64,000 nt of DNA from Angiostrongylus vasorum (Eukaryota; Nematoda; Chromadorea; Rhabditida; Metastrongylidae). Positions 19,746 through 31,380 of the stretch are shown here, piece by piece. Every line of letters starts with the position of its first letter. Positions within the stretch are counted from its first letter, which is position 1. Position numbers and translations under genes: made by a program. The DNA lies in the NCBI GenBank assembly GCA_018806985.1, contig JADANN010000099.1:3567501-3631500 (forward strand), written 5' to 3'. Under the pieces are notes generated by a model. It saw nothing but the letters and a program-made list of their open reading frames with translations. It did not search any database and was not told the origin of the DNA.

Positions 19746-20879
19746 AAAGAAAGATTTTTTGCTTATACCGTGGGCTACCCTTCAAGTCTACTTATTGTCT
19801 TTCTATGTTGTTCACATGTAGCTGCTCTTCTAACAGTTAGTTCACAGCAGCTTCGGAACAATGAAAGTGATGGTTCTAAAGAAGAGAATTGTTTCGTTTT
19901 ATCTTTTTTAGCTAAAATATTCACTCATTTTCGTGAATGCAGACGGAAACGTCAGGATAGCACGGATTAGGAAAGTGCTTAAGTGTAACAGTATGCAGAT
20001 AGGTCAGAAAGCTATGTAATTTTGAATCATTTTGGCGAAGGAGGTCATGCACATTGTTGATTGGCATGGATGGCCGACAATGGTTGCCGAACCCCTGGAA
20101 GCCTGGTATGGCGCAGAAGCGTTAAACTCTGGTCAATTAATAACCATTTACGAAGTACTCATGTATGAAACGCTGAATATGTGAGTGTCAAACGAAATGA
20201 ATAACAGCGAACCAAAGACGACGTTATGAACTCTGCTGTGTGCCGATTTTTTCGACCACATGGTGACGAGCAATAAAGAATGGAGCCGATAGGATAGCCG
20301 ACGGAATAGAGATTAGTGGTTGGACTGGTGTGAATCTTCTAAACAGTCTTCAAAGCCAAATCTCCATCTAAAAGCGGTCCTTTCAGCACCAAATAGGATC
20401 ATACTGCAGTTCTTCGAATCCTAAGAAAACCATTACAGCCGAAAATTGGTGGAACAGAATTGATGATATGCTTCAAAAAATGAGGAATATGCTTCCAGAA
20501 CTGCGCAACAGTCGTCGTCTGTTCTTCTGGGACAGCAGAATCCGACCACACAGTATTGACCTGCGAAACTGCTCCCCCCACCACACTCACCAAAAACAAA
20601 TCTTGTTTTGTTTAAAAGAGTGTGAGAGTTACTCGGATGTTTTTCGACTAAGTTAGGCTTTTATGTTTAGCTTTTTACGTCATTTAAACTCCTTATTTCG
20701 GCCATTATTTTTGCACCGATCTAATAATGTTTTCAATCATGAGCTGTTAGACTGCTCAGAAATAAACGAGCGGGCGTTTTTACGTATGCTATTTAAAATG
20801 TCATAACTTGCTGCAAACGAAACTTCGTTAGTCAAAACAAAAAGCCACTTGAATCTACACATTTTTCCAAACAGAAACA
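19746..20879. other. no recognisable feature
   Basis: No repeat match found. The plus-strand frames at 19770-19970 and 20468-20656 show no known motif. Confidence 0.4.
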
Positions 20880-21835
20880 AACTTATTTATTTTCGTTTCA
20901 TAAAATTCTGAAGTTCCGGGAGCGATGAATTCGTTGAAGGCATTTTCTCGCGTAGGATATTGTTAAGGTGCTCGAAGAAGTAATGTTCGGTAGGAGAGAT
21001 GTCTGGCAAATATGGCGAATGAGGCGAAATTTTATAGCCCAACTCGTTCGAGTTCCACAGTGCTGGTTCCGCAACGTGAGCCCGGGCGTTGTAGTGGAGA
21101 AGAATTTGTCCTTTTCTGTTGATAATGCCGGTCGTTGTTGCTGGAGTTTACGGTGCATTTCGACGATTTGTTGGCAGCACTTCTCTACCGTAGACGGTCG
21201 TTTCGCCCAAAAAGCTTTTCCGTTTCAAAAAGCTGTGATGAATCAGCCCCGTTGCAGACCACCAAACAGTGACCATAACCTTTTAAGGTGCAATTTCGGC
21301 TTTGGGAAGTGCTGTGGAGCCTGATCGCAATCCAACCATTGAGCTGAACATCGCCAATTGTCGTACAGAATCCACTTCTCGTCTCAGTTCATTCACAATT
21401 CGATGAAGAAAAGATTTTTTGTTGCGCAGAATAATAGTAGACGACACTTCAAAACGGAGATTTATTTGATTATTGTTTAAATCGTGCGGCACTTATTTGT
21501 CGAGTTTCTTGTCTCTCCTATGTGATTCAAGTGAGCGGAAATTGTTCCTGTATTTGATCCAAGCTGTTCTGCAAGCTCTCGAATAGTTGTTTGCGTGTTT
21601 GCTTCCACTAGTGCCTTCAATTCGTCGTCGTCCAGTTCATTGGGACGTCCACGGTCTTCCTTAATTTCGAGGTCGAAATCACCAGATCGGAATCTCCGGA
21701 AACATGTTCGCACTGTTGATTCACCAACACTACCTTCATCTCAAACTTCATTAATGATTCGAGCCGTTTCTGCTACACTACGACCGAGTTTGAACCCATA
21801 GAAGGAAATTCGACGAAAAATTCGTTCTTGACAGC
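20880..21835 (-). pseudogene. mariner transposase, second copy, inactive
   Basis: Minus-strand mariner transposase of near normal length in several frames. N-terminal HTH: GSVGESTVRTCFRRFRSGDFDLE (about 21700) and ALVEANTQTTIRELAEQLG (about 21580). The first Asp motif survives as D-E-K-W next to a small frameshift (about 21390). The second motif L-L-H-D-N-A-R is L-L-H-Y-N-A-R (Tyr codon 21091-21093) and the third S-P-T-D is S-P-T-E (Glu codon 20986-20988). A stop follows IINEV near 21742. A different lineage from the BEL-split copy, judging by sequence. Confidence 0.75.
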
Positions 21836-23960
21836 TAAAATCGAAAAGCTTAAAATTGGAGGAAAAAAATAGCTTTTGGCAAAAACATTTCTGAATAACC
21901 TAGCACAATGCTGAAAGAAAAAATCGTGTTGAAAAGAAGTGTGTATTCAAGTGGTGCTCTAAGAATTCGAAGACTTTGTGTAAAAACGTTCTTCGTATAA
22001 AAAAATGTCAATAAATCATGTTAATGAGTACGCTCGAAGAAAATGATCGGGAGCTGGTGATAGAATAGGAGAGGGTAAGTAGACGGAAGAGAACACGAAT
22101 AGAAAGAAAGAAAAAAGGTTTCTAGAAGTAGATTTGTTACAGCGAAGTAATAAATTTAATAAGCCCTGGAGATGTCCGCAAAAAAAAACAAGTGTTATTA
22201 GGATGTTGTTCACTTCGTAGCAATATATCATCATGTTTCACAAGAAGAACAGCAATGATCGGAATGGTGTAATAATGCCAGGAAGAAAGAAAAAACACAT
22301 GACATTCCAGGATGTCTCAAGCTTGTTCCAAGAAGTTCGACTGAAGGGCAGTGAGTGAAGTTGCGTTCTGATGAGCAACAACTACTAGAAATTGAAAGTG
22401 TATTCCATTAACTTCCCTGAAAACGAGTTCGTTTCCTGTTTTACCATTTAAATGTCCCTAGATTGTCCTCCACTCTCGTAAATTGCAATTACGTCTCGGA
22501 AAGATAGTAAAAGCCGGAAGTCCTTTAAGTTAGAAGGAAGAAAAATATAAAAAAAATTGGGATCTTATACACCTCGGATTTTGCAGTTTTGATGTTAAAA
22601 TGTGTGCAGAACAGTGGAAATAATCCTATAAAAAGAAACTTTTCATGTACTGGATAACGAGCAGACTGCGCAGAAAAGAAGAAAAAAAATAAATAGTTCG
22701 TCTTTGTCACCCTCAGGAAGGTCAAGGTTCCTTTTTCCCTACTTGCACTTGCTTGTTTGGATGTCACAAACTCCATTGTTCTTTTCAAAATGTCAAAAAT
22801 AGGATTGAATAATAGGACCAACGCAACAGGTTAACTGGCAGTGGTAATGGAAGCATTGGCCCATTATATGCCTGTCGATTAGTCGCGAGATTCTTGGTAA
22901 CAACAGAGATTGCCTCCGGAACGAATACTAGTCGCAAAACAGCAGGTATTACCTAGTACGGTTAGGACTAAACAGAAAACAGACACTCCAGTGGAATTCA
23001 ACATAAGGGAGGAAGACGGCAAATCACCAACGAGTAGCCGAACTCTGCACAAATTTGAAAACTGATGACGGCTGAAAGGTAATGAAATGCATAGAAAAAA
23101 ATACCAGGCCTGCAGAACCGACAATCAACAGCATATTCCTGGAAGATATAAAAAATCACAGAGCTATCTCGATACAGCCAGTTAACTTGAAATTTGTTCG
23201 CAGAAATTTGTAGATTACAATGGTTTTTATTCCAATTTATGAAATATGATATGACCTGAGACGTGTTGGCTTAAATTAAATCCGATATGATCTAAGCAAT
23301 ATTGGTCTGTTGTAGAAAGTATCCCCCATCTTCACATGAAACGCATTGTACACAGTGCATCGCAGGTGTCATTTAATTAGTGCTGTCTCTTAGTTTGAAA
23401 GTTGCTGAGTCCATTCTCTTCGGTTCTGTATGTAAGAGCGAGTTGCAAAGCTTTTAACCATGCACTCAAGACGGATACCGTAGTATCTGCTAACTGATTT
23501 CTGAAGGTTTCATTGGTCCGTCTGATGTTCTTTGGCAAGAGAGTAATAAGAAGCTTTTGGTACCAGATCGACATTTTTTTAAATCTTTTCATGACGCGAT
23601 AATCTTCTGGTGAATTCTTAAAGAACTTCTAGACCTTTATACAATGGTTGCTGCAGATACTTCATCTACCACTGGAGTGCCGTAGCATGATGGACGTGAT
23701 TCCATTGGTCCTAATAGAAAAAATTTCTAAATGTTGCAAGAAAGCGAGCAAAAAAGGTGAGTTTTAGGAATAAAATGATGTAACTTGAAAGGCACGGAAA
23801 AAGAAAAGAAAAAGAGAAGAGCGCAAAGGATACGCGGGTATAAATCATTGGAAAAAAAATTACGCACATTTTAAAAAATACCTGTATTTGAAGCATAAAA
23901 AAACGCATAGAGTGAGAACGAGATTGTATGGAAGCACTGTATTCCACGAATTACTTACCT
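21836..23960. other. no recognisable feature
   Basis: 2.1 kb without recognisable domains or matches to the window's repeat families. A few hydrophobic minus-strand frames are AT-rich chance frames. Confidence 0.4.
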
Positions 23961-24165
23961 ACTTGATAGTTGGACAGGCCGTCCTCACTGGTTGTGCGGT
24001 CTCCAGAAAAATTACCATTTTTCGGAGATCTGCTGGCTAAGCCATTGTGGTTCTCTGGAATCCTGAGGGCAGCGTAGACTGAGTTTGCCCAAGGTCTTTA
24101 CCACTACGGGCAGTAGCAGCCCTTGTGGATCAGAGGGAGATTCGCCACCATGCGGCTTTGATACT
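23961..24165 (-). repeat. RTE-type LINE 3' tail
   Basis: Shares GGTTGTGCGG...CCAG, 'ctggctaagccattgtggttctctggaatcc' and 'gtagcccttgtggatcag' with 37026-37285, 42590-42965 and the sequence next to the RTE coding end at 53080-53210. The end near 'ttacttacttgatag' is the simple-repeat tail. Confidence 0.55.
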
Positions 24166-25235
24166 AGGACGGTGGTGGATCCTTATTTTGGTACTTGATT
24201 CCAAGAATTGTTGTCTCAATATCACCTGTATCACTTGTAATCTCGTTGATTATCGAGTGACTCGAGCGGGCGCCGGTAAATCTTCTATTTTTCCTGTCGC
24301 GCGCAAGAGCAACTCACTGGGTTCTGCTCGCTCTCGCAACTTCTTGAGCATCACGCCGCAATATACTAAAAAATTTTCGTGAGCAGCGTCCAGAGGGACA
24401 TAAGACAAAAAAGCGTGGAATGCTTCAACAGATCAAAAAACGACAACAATTAATCCAGAATACTGCAGAGATAGCAGGTCAACAGAACAAAACAATTGAG
24501 TACAATTATGCAATCGATGGAAATGTCCGTGGCTCAGCAGGGGGCCGGACTCAGATCGTCGTCGTCGTACCGAAACATCTGAAAAGCGCGACGGATTCCG
24601 GAAAAGAACCCCAGTCGGGTGATTGCGTAGTGCTCTGTAATGGCCATAAAACACTATCGTCTTCACACCGGAAAATCGCAGTCATTTAGGAGACGGACAA
24701 ATTCCTCTACAGGAAGTCGCATGAAATTTGGCTCTTAAAATTAAAATCAAGATCCTATGTACGAGTCAACGCAAGTCCTCGCAATTTAAAAAGAGATAAT
24801 TAATATGATCAACGGAAAGTCGAGTATTCACCTTGGCCTGCTTAACGGTGAGTTTTACAGGACAGTCAGTGGTGCAGCGACGCCTAAAGGTAATCAAATT
24901 TGTGAAAACAACAAATGGAATCGATTGGTAATTGAAGTCCAGGACATCATGGAAGCGCTCTGAGCTTAAGCACACGGACGAGTTATTTCATAGTAAACCG
25001 ACGTGTGCACAACACTATGCCGGATCAAGCAATTCGGACTTTCAAGAAATACTGAATATTTATTGTTCAAGGAAAATTACACTGAGCGAAAAAATAGGTA
25101 AATTTTCGAAAGTTGTGTGACCGTGTGATGTCAACTCTTCCTCGTAAGATATTCCATCTTCGAAACCTTGGGGAAAATACACTGAAGGGAAAAAAAGGTG
25201 TGTCCGTCATGTGATGCCTCCATTCTCATCAATCA
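24166..25235. other. no recognisable feature
   Basis: Plus-strand frame at 24420-24689 is open for 89 codons but carries no known motif. Nothing else was found. Confidence 0.4.
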
Positions 25236-25330
25236 GTGAACCGCCTTGACGTGGTTGGGACTAGTTCTGGATTTCGAGTTGCGATGTACGACGAGAGCGT
25301 CATTGCCAGACAGAACATCCCAAATAGGAA
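25236..25330 (+). repeat. possible degraded LINE tail
   Basis: GACGTGGTTGGGA...GAGTTGCGATGTAC resembles the start of the LINE tail at 48845-48890. Weak and short. Confidence 0.3.
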
Positions 25331-25778
25331 AAATTTCTCTATTCGGAGCCCCGGTTAAGAATAAATCTATACCAAGAAAACCACTGTCTGTAGCATCCTA
25401 TTCGAAGGTTTCTAGTAATGTCTCCATTCCAAAAGAAGCAGCGAATGTTGGTGGCTATTTACACTTTACTAAGTGGGTTATTTAGAGATAAGGCAATAAC
25501 GAGTGCACAATACTCCATGGAGGCTAATAACAATGTACCCACATAAGCAAAATAAACAAGGAAACGTTCTTGTCACAGTTGACAAATTGATCATAGACTT
25601 TGTTGCACAGCTCTCCTTTAACAAATTATGTCGACTTTTACGAAACCCTGTATTGGACTTAGGCTTACACATCATCAAAAATGTATCGTCAACTCAACTC
25701 GAACTCAACCAGAAATTTCTATCATCAACTGCTACGCACAGATGTGTTTTGCTGACACGCGACTTAAGCCGGAATGAC
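25331..25778. other. no recognisable feature
   Basis: No repeat match; the plus-strand frame at 25503-25823 (106 codons) overlaps the unassigned minus-strand frame and has no known motif. Confidence 0.35.
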
Positions 25779-26672
25779 CTACAAAATGCTGTCGATATTT
25801 CTTCTATCAGTGCAGATGAATAAAGATGGGATATCGTCCATTTTTTTCATCAACTTCGACATATTTTCTTCATATAATTCGGCTTTCTTCTCTTTGTCCA
25901 GTACTACTCTTGTCATCTGATCTTTAGTTAACTTCGATAAGCGATCTATTGCGTACTCTTCGAATCCGGTCCCGAACTCTATCTCCATTTCCTTATCCGT
26001 TTCGCGCTCACCACTTGACGAGGCTCCTTCACTCTTTGCCTCGAACTCACTTGATACACCAACTGAGAGCACTCTTCGCCGTTTGCTCGTCTCCTAGGCA
26101 AGCTGACTTCTAACTCTTGTCTAGCAGGCGCTTCCCGGTCCTCAAGTAGAAACTAATTCGTGTTGCTTGATGCCATAGGTTTCCCGTTCGCCATTCGTTC
26201 GGATGTCCTACGCGCCGATCTGGCAGAGTCGGCTGTGTCCAGTGCGATCTTCTCTTCGGGACTGAGTGAATGGTGTGGATTGAAGCCGTTCTTCTTGCTA
26301 CGTCTTCGAGACTTTCATCGCTTCTCTTCGATCTCAATATCGCCTTCCGCAATCAATGCCTCATCATCGTCAAAGCGTACTGTAACCAACAGCTCCTCTG
26401 ACGTCATTATCGGCTTTGGACCAATGAATGCTGCCGATCAAGTTGTACCTGCACGTGACAGCTATTCGGGGCTATATTCGTATCACGACCTGTTGTGTAC
26501 AAATAACACAAGATTACGACCACACCGGAACACCCCAGGATAATCAGCTGATTTGATGACATTACGTGGAGAACGTCGCAGCACCATGAGTAATCACCGA
26601 CACAACTAGGCAGGGGATAGGTACAATCCTTGCCATTATATGTAAGTGATAATGGAGCATTCATACCACGTT
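25779..26672 (-). pseudogene. unrecognised minus-strand reading region with possible TM segment
   Basis: From right to left the minus strand reads a Cys-containing stretch (YPLPSCVGDYSWCC), a hydrophobic run LIILGCSGVVVILCYLY that could span a membrane, then an acidic and basic stretch (VRFDDDEALIAEGDIEIEEK) ending at TGA, KSRRRSKKNGFNPHH continuing in the same frame to TAG, and finally a 97-codon highly charged frame (26072-25779) with predicted helical, coiled-coil-like composition. The pieces share frame for long spans and have gene-like codon usage, which suggests one damaged gene, for example the end of an envelope-like or host membrane protein. I do not recognise the family. Confidence 0.3.
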
Positions 26673-27505
26673 TATCTCAAAGCCTATAATACTGATTCTA
26701 GCCATAAAACTGTCGTTGTAGAATGACATACTCGGGCAGCCTTTCTTGATGTCCGAATCGAGATCTCGAGAATGAAGAGAGACCCACGACTAAGCAACAT
26801 CGCATGCATATTACGATGAACGCTGATTACTAGACGAACTTGCTAAACCGACAATAACATATTAATATTCGAAAAAGAAAACGGAACAACGAAAAGTGGG
26901 ACGACACGTGCACGGTCATTTCGCCATCGCAACTCTTTCGCTTCCAACAAATCCATACATTTCACACAACAAAGACGTTACACATTGAGAAAACTGCTTG
27001 TGGCCACACTGCAATGAATAATGATGTCCCTCGGGGCGAAGCGATTATGCGTTCATGGCAAACTATTTGGTTCATCCGACGACATCGTTTTCTATTCGAG
27101 TAGCAGCAGCGAAGCAAGGGCGATGATCATGCAGTATGAAGCGAAAAAAAGGAATTGGATTTCCATAATCGGGAGAAAACTGAGCTCATTGGAACAAATG
27201 GTGCAGCTGCCAGCAAATTGACCTTTACTGATGATAAACTTTTGAATTGGGTTACAAACACTATACCAGACGGCTGTGCAATTGTTCACTACACGTTTAA
27301 AACAATGAGGAAGCAGAATTGTGCAAAAGGAGGATCGTATTCAGGCTTGCCGGAGAAAACAACTTTCAACTGGCGGATATTAGTAAACCTCCGAACTCAC
27401 GTTTCCGATTTAGTGCACATTGCAGCAATCTGCTGCGCAGGTGTACACGACTGGCACGAGAGAACGAAGCGAATGAGAAACAAACTGTTTGTCTAATGTT
27501 CAAAT
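26673..27505 (+). other. unassigned region with open plus-strand frames
   Basis: Frames at 27021-27221 and 27155-27496 (113 codons) overlap and show no known domain. Not repeated elsewhere in the window. Confidence 0.25.
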
Positions 27506-27509
27506 ATTT

Positions 27510-27875
27510 ATTTTTTATTTTATTTCATACTACCCGTCTTCATGTCTACCGTGCGGATCCCAGCACTTCACACATTCGATTGGTTTCCTCGCATCCATTG
27601 TCCACGAAGATCTTCTACCTTTTACGTGTGACTTCGGTTGCTGCTTGAGGATTTCCATTTCATCTTGACTGTCGTATAATGCTGGTCGAGTCGATTCTGC
27701 TTGGAGTCTTGAAATAACCTGGGTGGAACGTTCCCAATTAGCAGAGAGTGATTTTTTTCCCGGACAAGTCCAGTACGAATTTTCCGACCCCGGAGGGATG
27801 ACGAGGCTTGGTTGGCCCGGAACGGAATCAAACTAGCACCGTGCTCGTGATGACGGATATCGCTACCATGCGCTA
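27510..27875 (-). repeat. SINE family D, minus orientation
   Basis: Reverse complement of the 15223-15600 type, from the AT-rich tail (27510-27530) through GCGGATCCCAGCAC to the head CTAGCACCGTGCTCGTGATGACGG at 27833-27860. Full-length. Confidence 0.7.
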
Positions 27876-28914
27876 TCAGCCTCTTAATATCCAAATAAGA
27901 ATGAAAACAACATACTTCACGGTATTTCGACAACATGTTTGAGAAAGTAGTGTAGTGGAAAAAGACGGCTGGAATCTTCGTAGAGTTAATATATTGACAT
28001 AGTATTGGTTCATATTGGTTTACTATGGCATTCATATTACTCCATAAGAAAACTTGAAGTAGTAATCAGTGAAAAAAGTGAAAGAGTGGAGTGAAATGTC
28101 AGTTGTGAAGAAATGATGCCACTCATTCCAATGGTTTCATCGCATCGAAAGGTCAAGTAGGCTTTATTTATTTTCAAAGCTACTTCACGCTGCCATGCTT
28201 CAAACCATTTATCACCACGGGTGACAGTTGTGCTACAACTAAACATGTGGAAAGTGTGCTGGGGTCCGCACTACTCGCCAAGGCGAGGCATTGGAGTGTC
28301 CAAGTAAGCCATACTTGGTGATAAGAGCGTTATCACAGACTTTATGCATCAAATTTTAGTAAACCAAAAAAAATGAGATTTGGATAAAGGCTCTGGCGCA
28401 AGCCGAGGATTCGAAGCGTCGCCGTAGACTCGTCGAAACTCCACGGTCGTCCTGGAGCGTAGTGGCCGAAGACATTCACACGAGGCTTAAAAGTATTTTG
28501 AGTGGAATTCTCAGCGAAACGTCCAATTTTGTTTGAATCTGTGGATTACTACATGTAGTAAATCCCGGCATGGGGAACTTGTCTTCGGAGTTTGCTATAT
28601 GAAATAACTACTTTAATGTCCCTGAAGTTAATTGTAAAATACACGCTTCAGTAACCATTTTTAAAAGAGTTTCCTTAGAACGGCTAAAGGTAAGTAATAG
28701 CACTGGAAATCAAAAATGCGCCACAAAAGTAAACTTTCCTTTAATAGCAAAACAAACGTAAATAAGAAACATGAATAAAGTAAGAAAGGAATAAGAAAAG
28801 ATAAGACATTCGGCACTAATCGATCCCTTAGGGTTGTGGCAAGTATTCCACTCCACTAAGCATCGCAGGGGTGACCAAATGCATAGTTGGTCAGAACAGG
28901 TACTTGCTCTCGAT
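27876..28914. other. mostly unassigned; possible LINE tail at 28255-28320
   Basis: The segment TGCTGGGGTCCGCAC...TGTCCAAGTAAGCCATACTT resembles the last part of the LINE tail seen in plus orientation at 38510-38560. The rest shows nothing recognisable. Confidence 0.3.
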
Positions 28915-28963
28915 ATTCTTGTTGAGCAAACACGACGTGTTACTTTATTCTTTATTCCCTTAA

Positions 28964-29010
28964 AGCTGACGTTTCGGCGGATTTCGCTTTCTTCAGAGCC
29001 TGGAAAGGTC
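28964..29010 (-). ncRNA. hammerhead-ribozyme-like motif, PLE 3' end
   Basis: Minus strand: CTGAAGA, then AAGCGAAATCCGCC, then GAAACGTCAGC. The catalytic core is intact, but stem II is altered (GCG/CGC with unpaired flanking bases), so it is probably weaker than the copy at 14968-15010. Confidence 0.42.
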
Positions 29011-29222
29011 TATTGATCGGCAATTTACTAAGTCAAACGCCCCGATAACACATACAGAAAGACGAAAATCTAAATGGTAGTCACGTGGTCAACAGCTTCT
29101 CGAAAAAACCCACCGTTTATTACGTGCCTTCCACTGAGGAAGAGCCGCTGATCAGCGTCGCATATGGTTGACGACTCCACCCACCCCCCATGAACGATCG
29201 ATACGAAGGTAAGGGGACGAGA

Positions 29223-29528
29223 TCACGTGTGATCTTGGGGGCATTCCTCCCTGCTGTTCATTCTAGGGTTCCTGGTCTTTATCCAAAAAGCCTCGAGGAC
29301 TTTGCGCGTTGCTGTTTTAGGACCACGTGCGAGGACAGTGACTTTTATGCCAAAATCGTCTCCGCTGTGCTTTTGTATCCTATGCGTCCCTAGTGGCGTG
29401 CCTTGTCTTGCTTTTCGTTTGCCATCTAGGTGTTCTTTTATACGAATACACAAAGGCCTGCCCGTTTCGCCAATATATTCATCTTCGCAATTATTACAAA
29501 ACGTCAGGTATATCGTACCTGAACTCAT
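29223..29528 (-). CDS. PLE GIY-YIG endonuclease domain
   Basis: 101 open codons. GTIYLTFCNNCEDEYIGETG carries the GIY-YIG hallmark (here I-Y-L ... Y-I-G) plus the CxxC of the PLE type; RIKEHL has the catalytic Arg region, and EAFWIKTRNPRMN contains the Glu and Asn of the active site. It would nick target DNA for target-primed reverse transcription. The frame is open but separated from RT by stops in the connector (29560-29870), so it is a fragment of the former RT-EN protein rather than a gene. Confidence 0.75.
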   Translation of the reverse strand: MSSGTIYLTFCNNCEDEYIGETGRPLCIRIKEHLDGKRKARQGTPLGTHRIQKHSGDDFGIKVTVLARGPKTATRKVLEAFWIKTRNPRMNSREECPQDHT

Positions 29529-29870
29529 GCAATCACCGTCCTCGCCGTAAGGGCAAATTACGCAACTTTGTGTTTCTCATAGACGGTCATACAGGCGGTT
29601 ACGAACTAATTCACGACGAAGGGAATCGGGTGGTATTTCAACTATCGCTACCGATTCCTCAAGATCTGCTCTTCTTAAGCATCATTTTATAGTTACATTT
29701 ACTTCATCGCTAATGAAGGGCAACATAAACGCGGTTTTGTCTTGGCCACGTTTTTCCTTTTAATAAGGACGTCGCTCTCCTTGGAGGTGGCTATTAGCCG
29801 AGCCAAGTTGCGCGATTCCTCTTTAGTTCCCTCTTCGTGCACACAGAGGTGGCTTTTCGAAACATGTTTC

Positions 29871-30080
29871 TTACAAGCGCCCTCTTTGTGTGAAGGGGGA
29901 AGAGAGGAAATGAACGAGGATGTTCTTGTTACGTGGTTTTCGGTACCATTTTGTCATGTAACCGTTATCCGATAAGTTGATCTGAACGTTGAGAAATGGA
30001 AGCCAATCTTCTCTTGGTTTCTCACGCTTAAATTTGATGTACTCATACTGCTCATTCAACAATTCAAAGCATTTGTCCAC
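29871..30080 (-). pseudogene. PLE RT C-terminal fragment
   Basis: KCFELLNEQYEYIKFKREKP and FLNVQINLSDNGYMTKWYRK match residues near the end of the 413-codon RT frame at 61199-62440. It lacks the active-site region, which would lie to the right, where only traces persist up to 30185. Confidence 0.75.
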
Positions 30081-30224
30081 CTCCTCCTGAGTAGAGAAGA
30101 CGACAAAACAATCGTCTATATATCTTCAGTGGAGTGGCGGCCGGAGATCGATAACCGGGGCTTCTATTTTAGACATGAACGCGTGAGGACTGTGGACTGG
30201 TCAGCTAGGCATCTACGTTATAAG

Positions 30225-30830
30225 TGAATGTGTTACGACAGTGTTAATATAATTGCTTGCTTGGATAGTTGGACAAACAGTATTCATCAATTGTGGGGAC
30301 CCAAACACATTTTCCGTTCATTTCCTTGGGTCGCAATCGTCGTCTATCGCAATGATTCAACTTGGGCATGGTATCCGATGCAAGTCTCATACCTCATATA
30401 TGATCTGTTGAAAAACTCCAGCTTCGAGTATAGCTGATTGATTTTAGAAAGCAATATATCAGCCCAACTCGTAGATGGTCATCTTAGAGGACGCCTGCAT
30501 CCTCTTGTAGTTAATTCTGCAGCTTTTTTGTTTATTTGTCGCCTTTTCTGTTCAGTATGTGACCGGCCCTTCTGCGCTTCGCTATCGATGTATATTCACC
30601 TGGATCCCGAACATAGGATAGCTTTCGATGACCAAACCTTCGCATTCGGGCTAGATATTGAGTGTGCCAACTATATTTCAGAAGATCTCGCTCAAGCGTT
30701 ACTTGGCTAGTGCGCACTATTGTCGACGAGGTGGAAATATCACACCTCGTCTCCGCCGCATAATAGAGTGCTGGGAGGACACTTGAATTAGAAAGTTGAC
30801 AGTGGATGTTTGCGTCCATTAGTTCGTCGG
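30225..30830 (-). pseudogene. RTE-type LINE, C-terminal ORF end
   Basis: Minus strand: SSVLPALYYAAETRCD, LERDLLKYSWHTQYLARMR and LSYVRDPGEYTSIAKRRRAGHI are the C-terminal signature region of a hookworm-style RTE protein (tvLPAL.YAAETW, LERcLL.Y, LRDPaEY, rWAGHI). Further left, ERKMCLGPHN matches the terminal (E)WKRCWGPH, followed by the LINE 3' end near 30230. A second RTE family, distinct from the one at 53-56 kb. 5'-truncated and frameshifted. Confidence 0.65.
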
Positions 30831-31053
30831 TGGCTCCTTTCAGAGGCTTGGTTGCGGCCTATACTGCTCTTCTTCGTCTGATTTTTTCTTTCGCGTTGTT
30901 CTCCAAGTTCACTCTACGTCAAACATACACATAAGGAGGTTGTCTCTGTAATCAGAGAACCATTTAGTTGATTTTACTCGCCAATGCGCAATGCGTGCTT
31001 CATGAGCTGGGTCTTGCCCTATTTATACACAGTCTAACTTTTCTCCCGCGTCC

Positions 31054-31380
31054 TTGAGCTCAGTGATCGCTGATAGAACTAGCTGAGAGACAGGCGAAAC
31101 GAAAGACCTTCATGGTGTGGTGGCGAACGCGTGAGCTCCCGGAAAAGGTAGTAGCGCGTTCGTTTCCCACCGCCAACATCTGCGGTCCAGAGTTTTGCAA
31201 ATATCTCAGCAACGTTATGGTTCTATTTACTATATTATGCATCATATTAACACTACCATTCGTGATTGCTGATGGTACTGGTAGACTGGAAACTAGCTGA
31301 GAAAAAGCAAAACGAAGGACCCGCATGGTGCGGTGGTGAACGCGGGAGCTCCCGGAATGGGTAATAGCGTGTTGTCGTCG
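31054..31380 (+). repeat. SINE family B, two tandem copies
   Basis: Copy 1 (31054-31250) and the 5' part of copy 2 (31255-31380) share GTGATTGCTGATGG or GTGATCGCTGATAG, CTAGCTGAGA, ATGGTGTGGTGGCGAACGCG / ATGGTGCGGTGGTGAACGCG and GAGCTCCCGGAA. Copy 1 ends with TTTTGCAAATATCTCAGCAACG. Confidence 0.65.

Larger units (their letters stand above)
28915..30185 (-). mobile_element. PLE 3' half: RT tail, endonuclease, terminal repeat
   Basis: On the minus strand, in order: decayed RT end (30185-29871), connector with Cys-rich NCVVCPYG-type motif (about 29550), GIY-YIG endonuclease (29528-29223), then the 3' terminal region with a ribozyme-like core (28964-29010). This is the canonical PLE order RT-EN-pLTR. 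The left end near 28915 (TTGTTGAGCAAACACGACG) is shared with the PLE at 63250. 5'-truncated; the RT core is missing. Confidence 0.8.

Noticed and set aside
19940..19975. Additional ribozyme-like core near GGAAACGTCAGGA
   Set aside because: Contains GAAACGTC by chance, but no CTGANGA block or stem II lies at the correct distance.
24420..24689. Plus-strand coding gene of 89 codons
   Set aside because: Gln/Thr-rich, no domain, open antisense as well, and no splice or repeat evidence.
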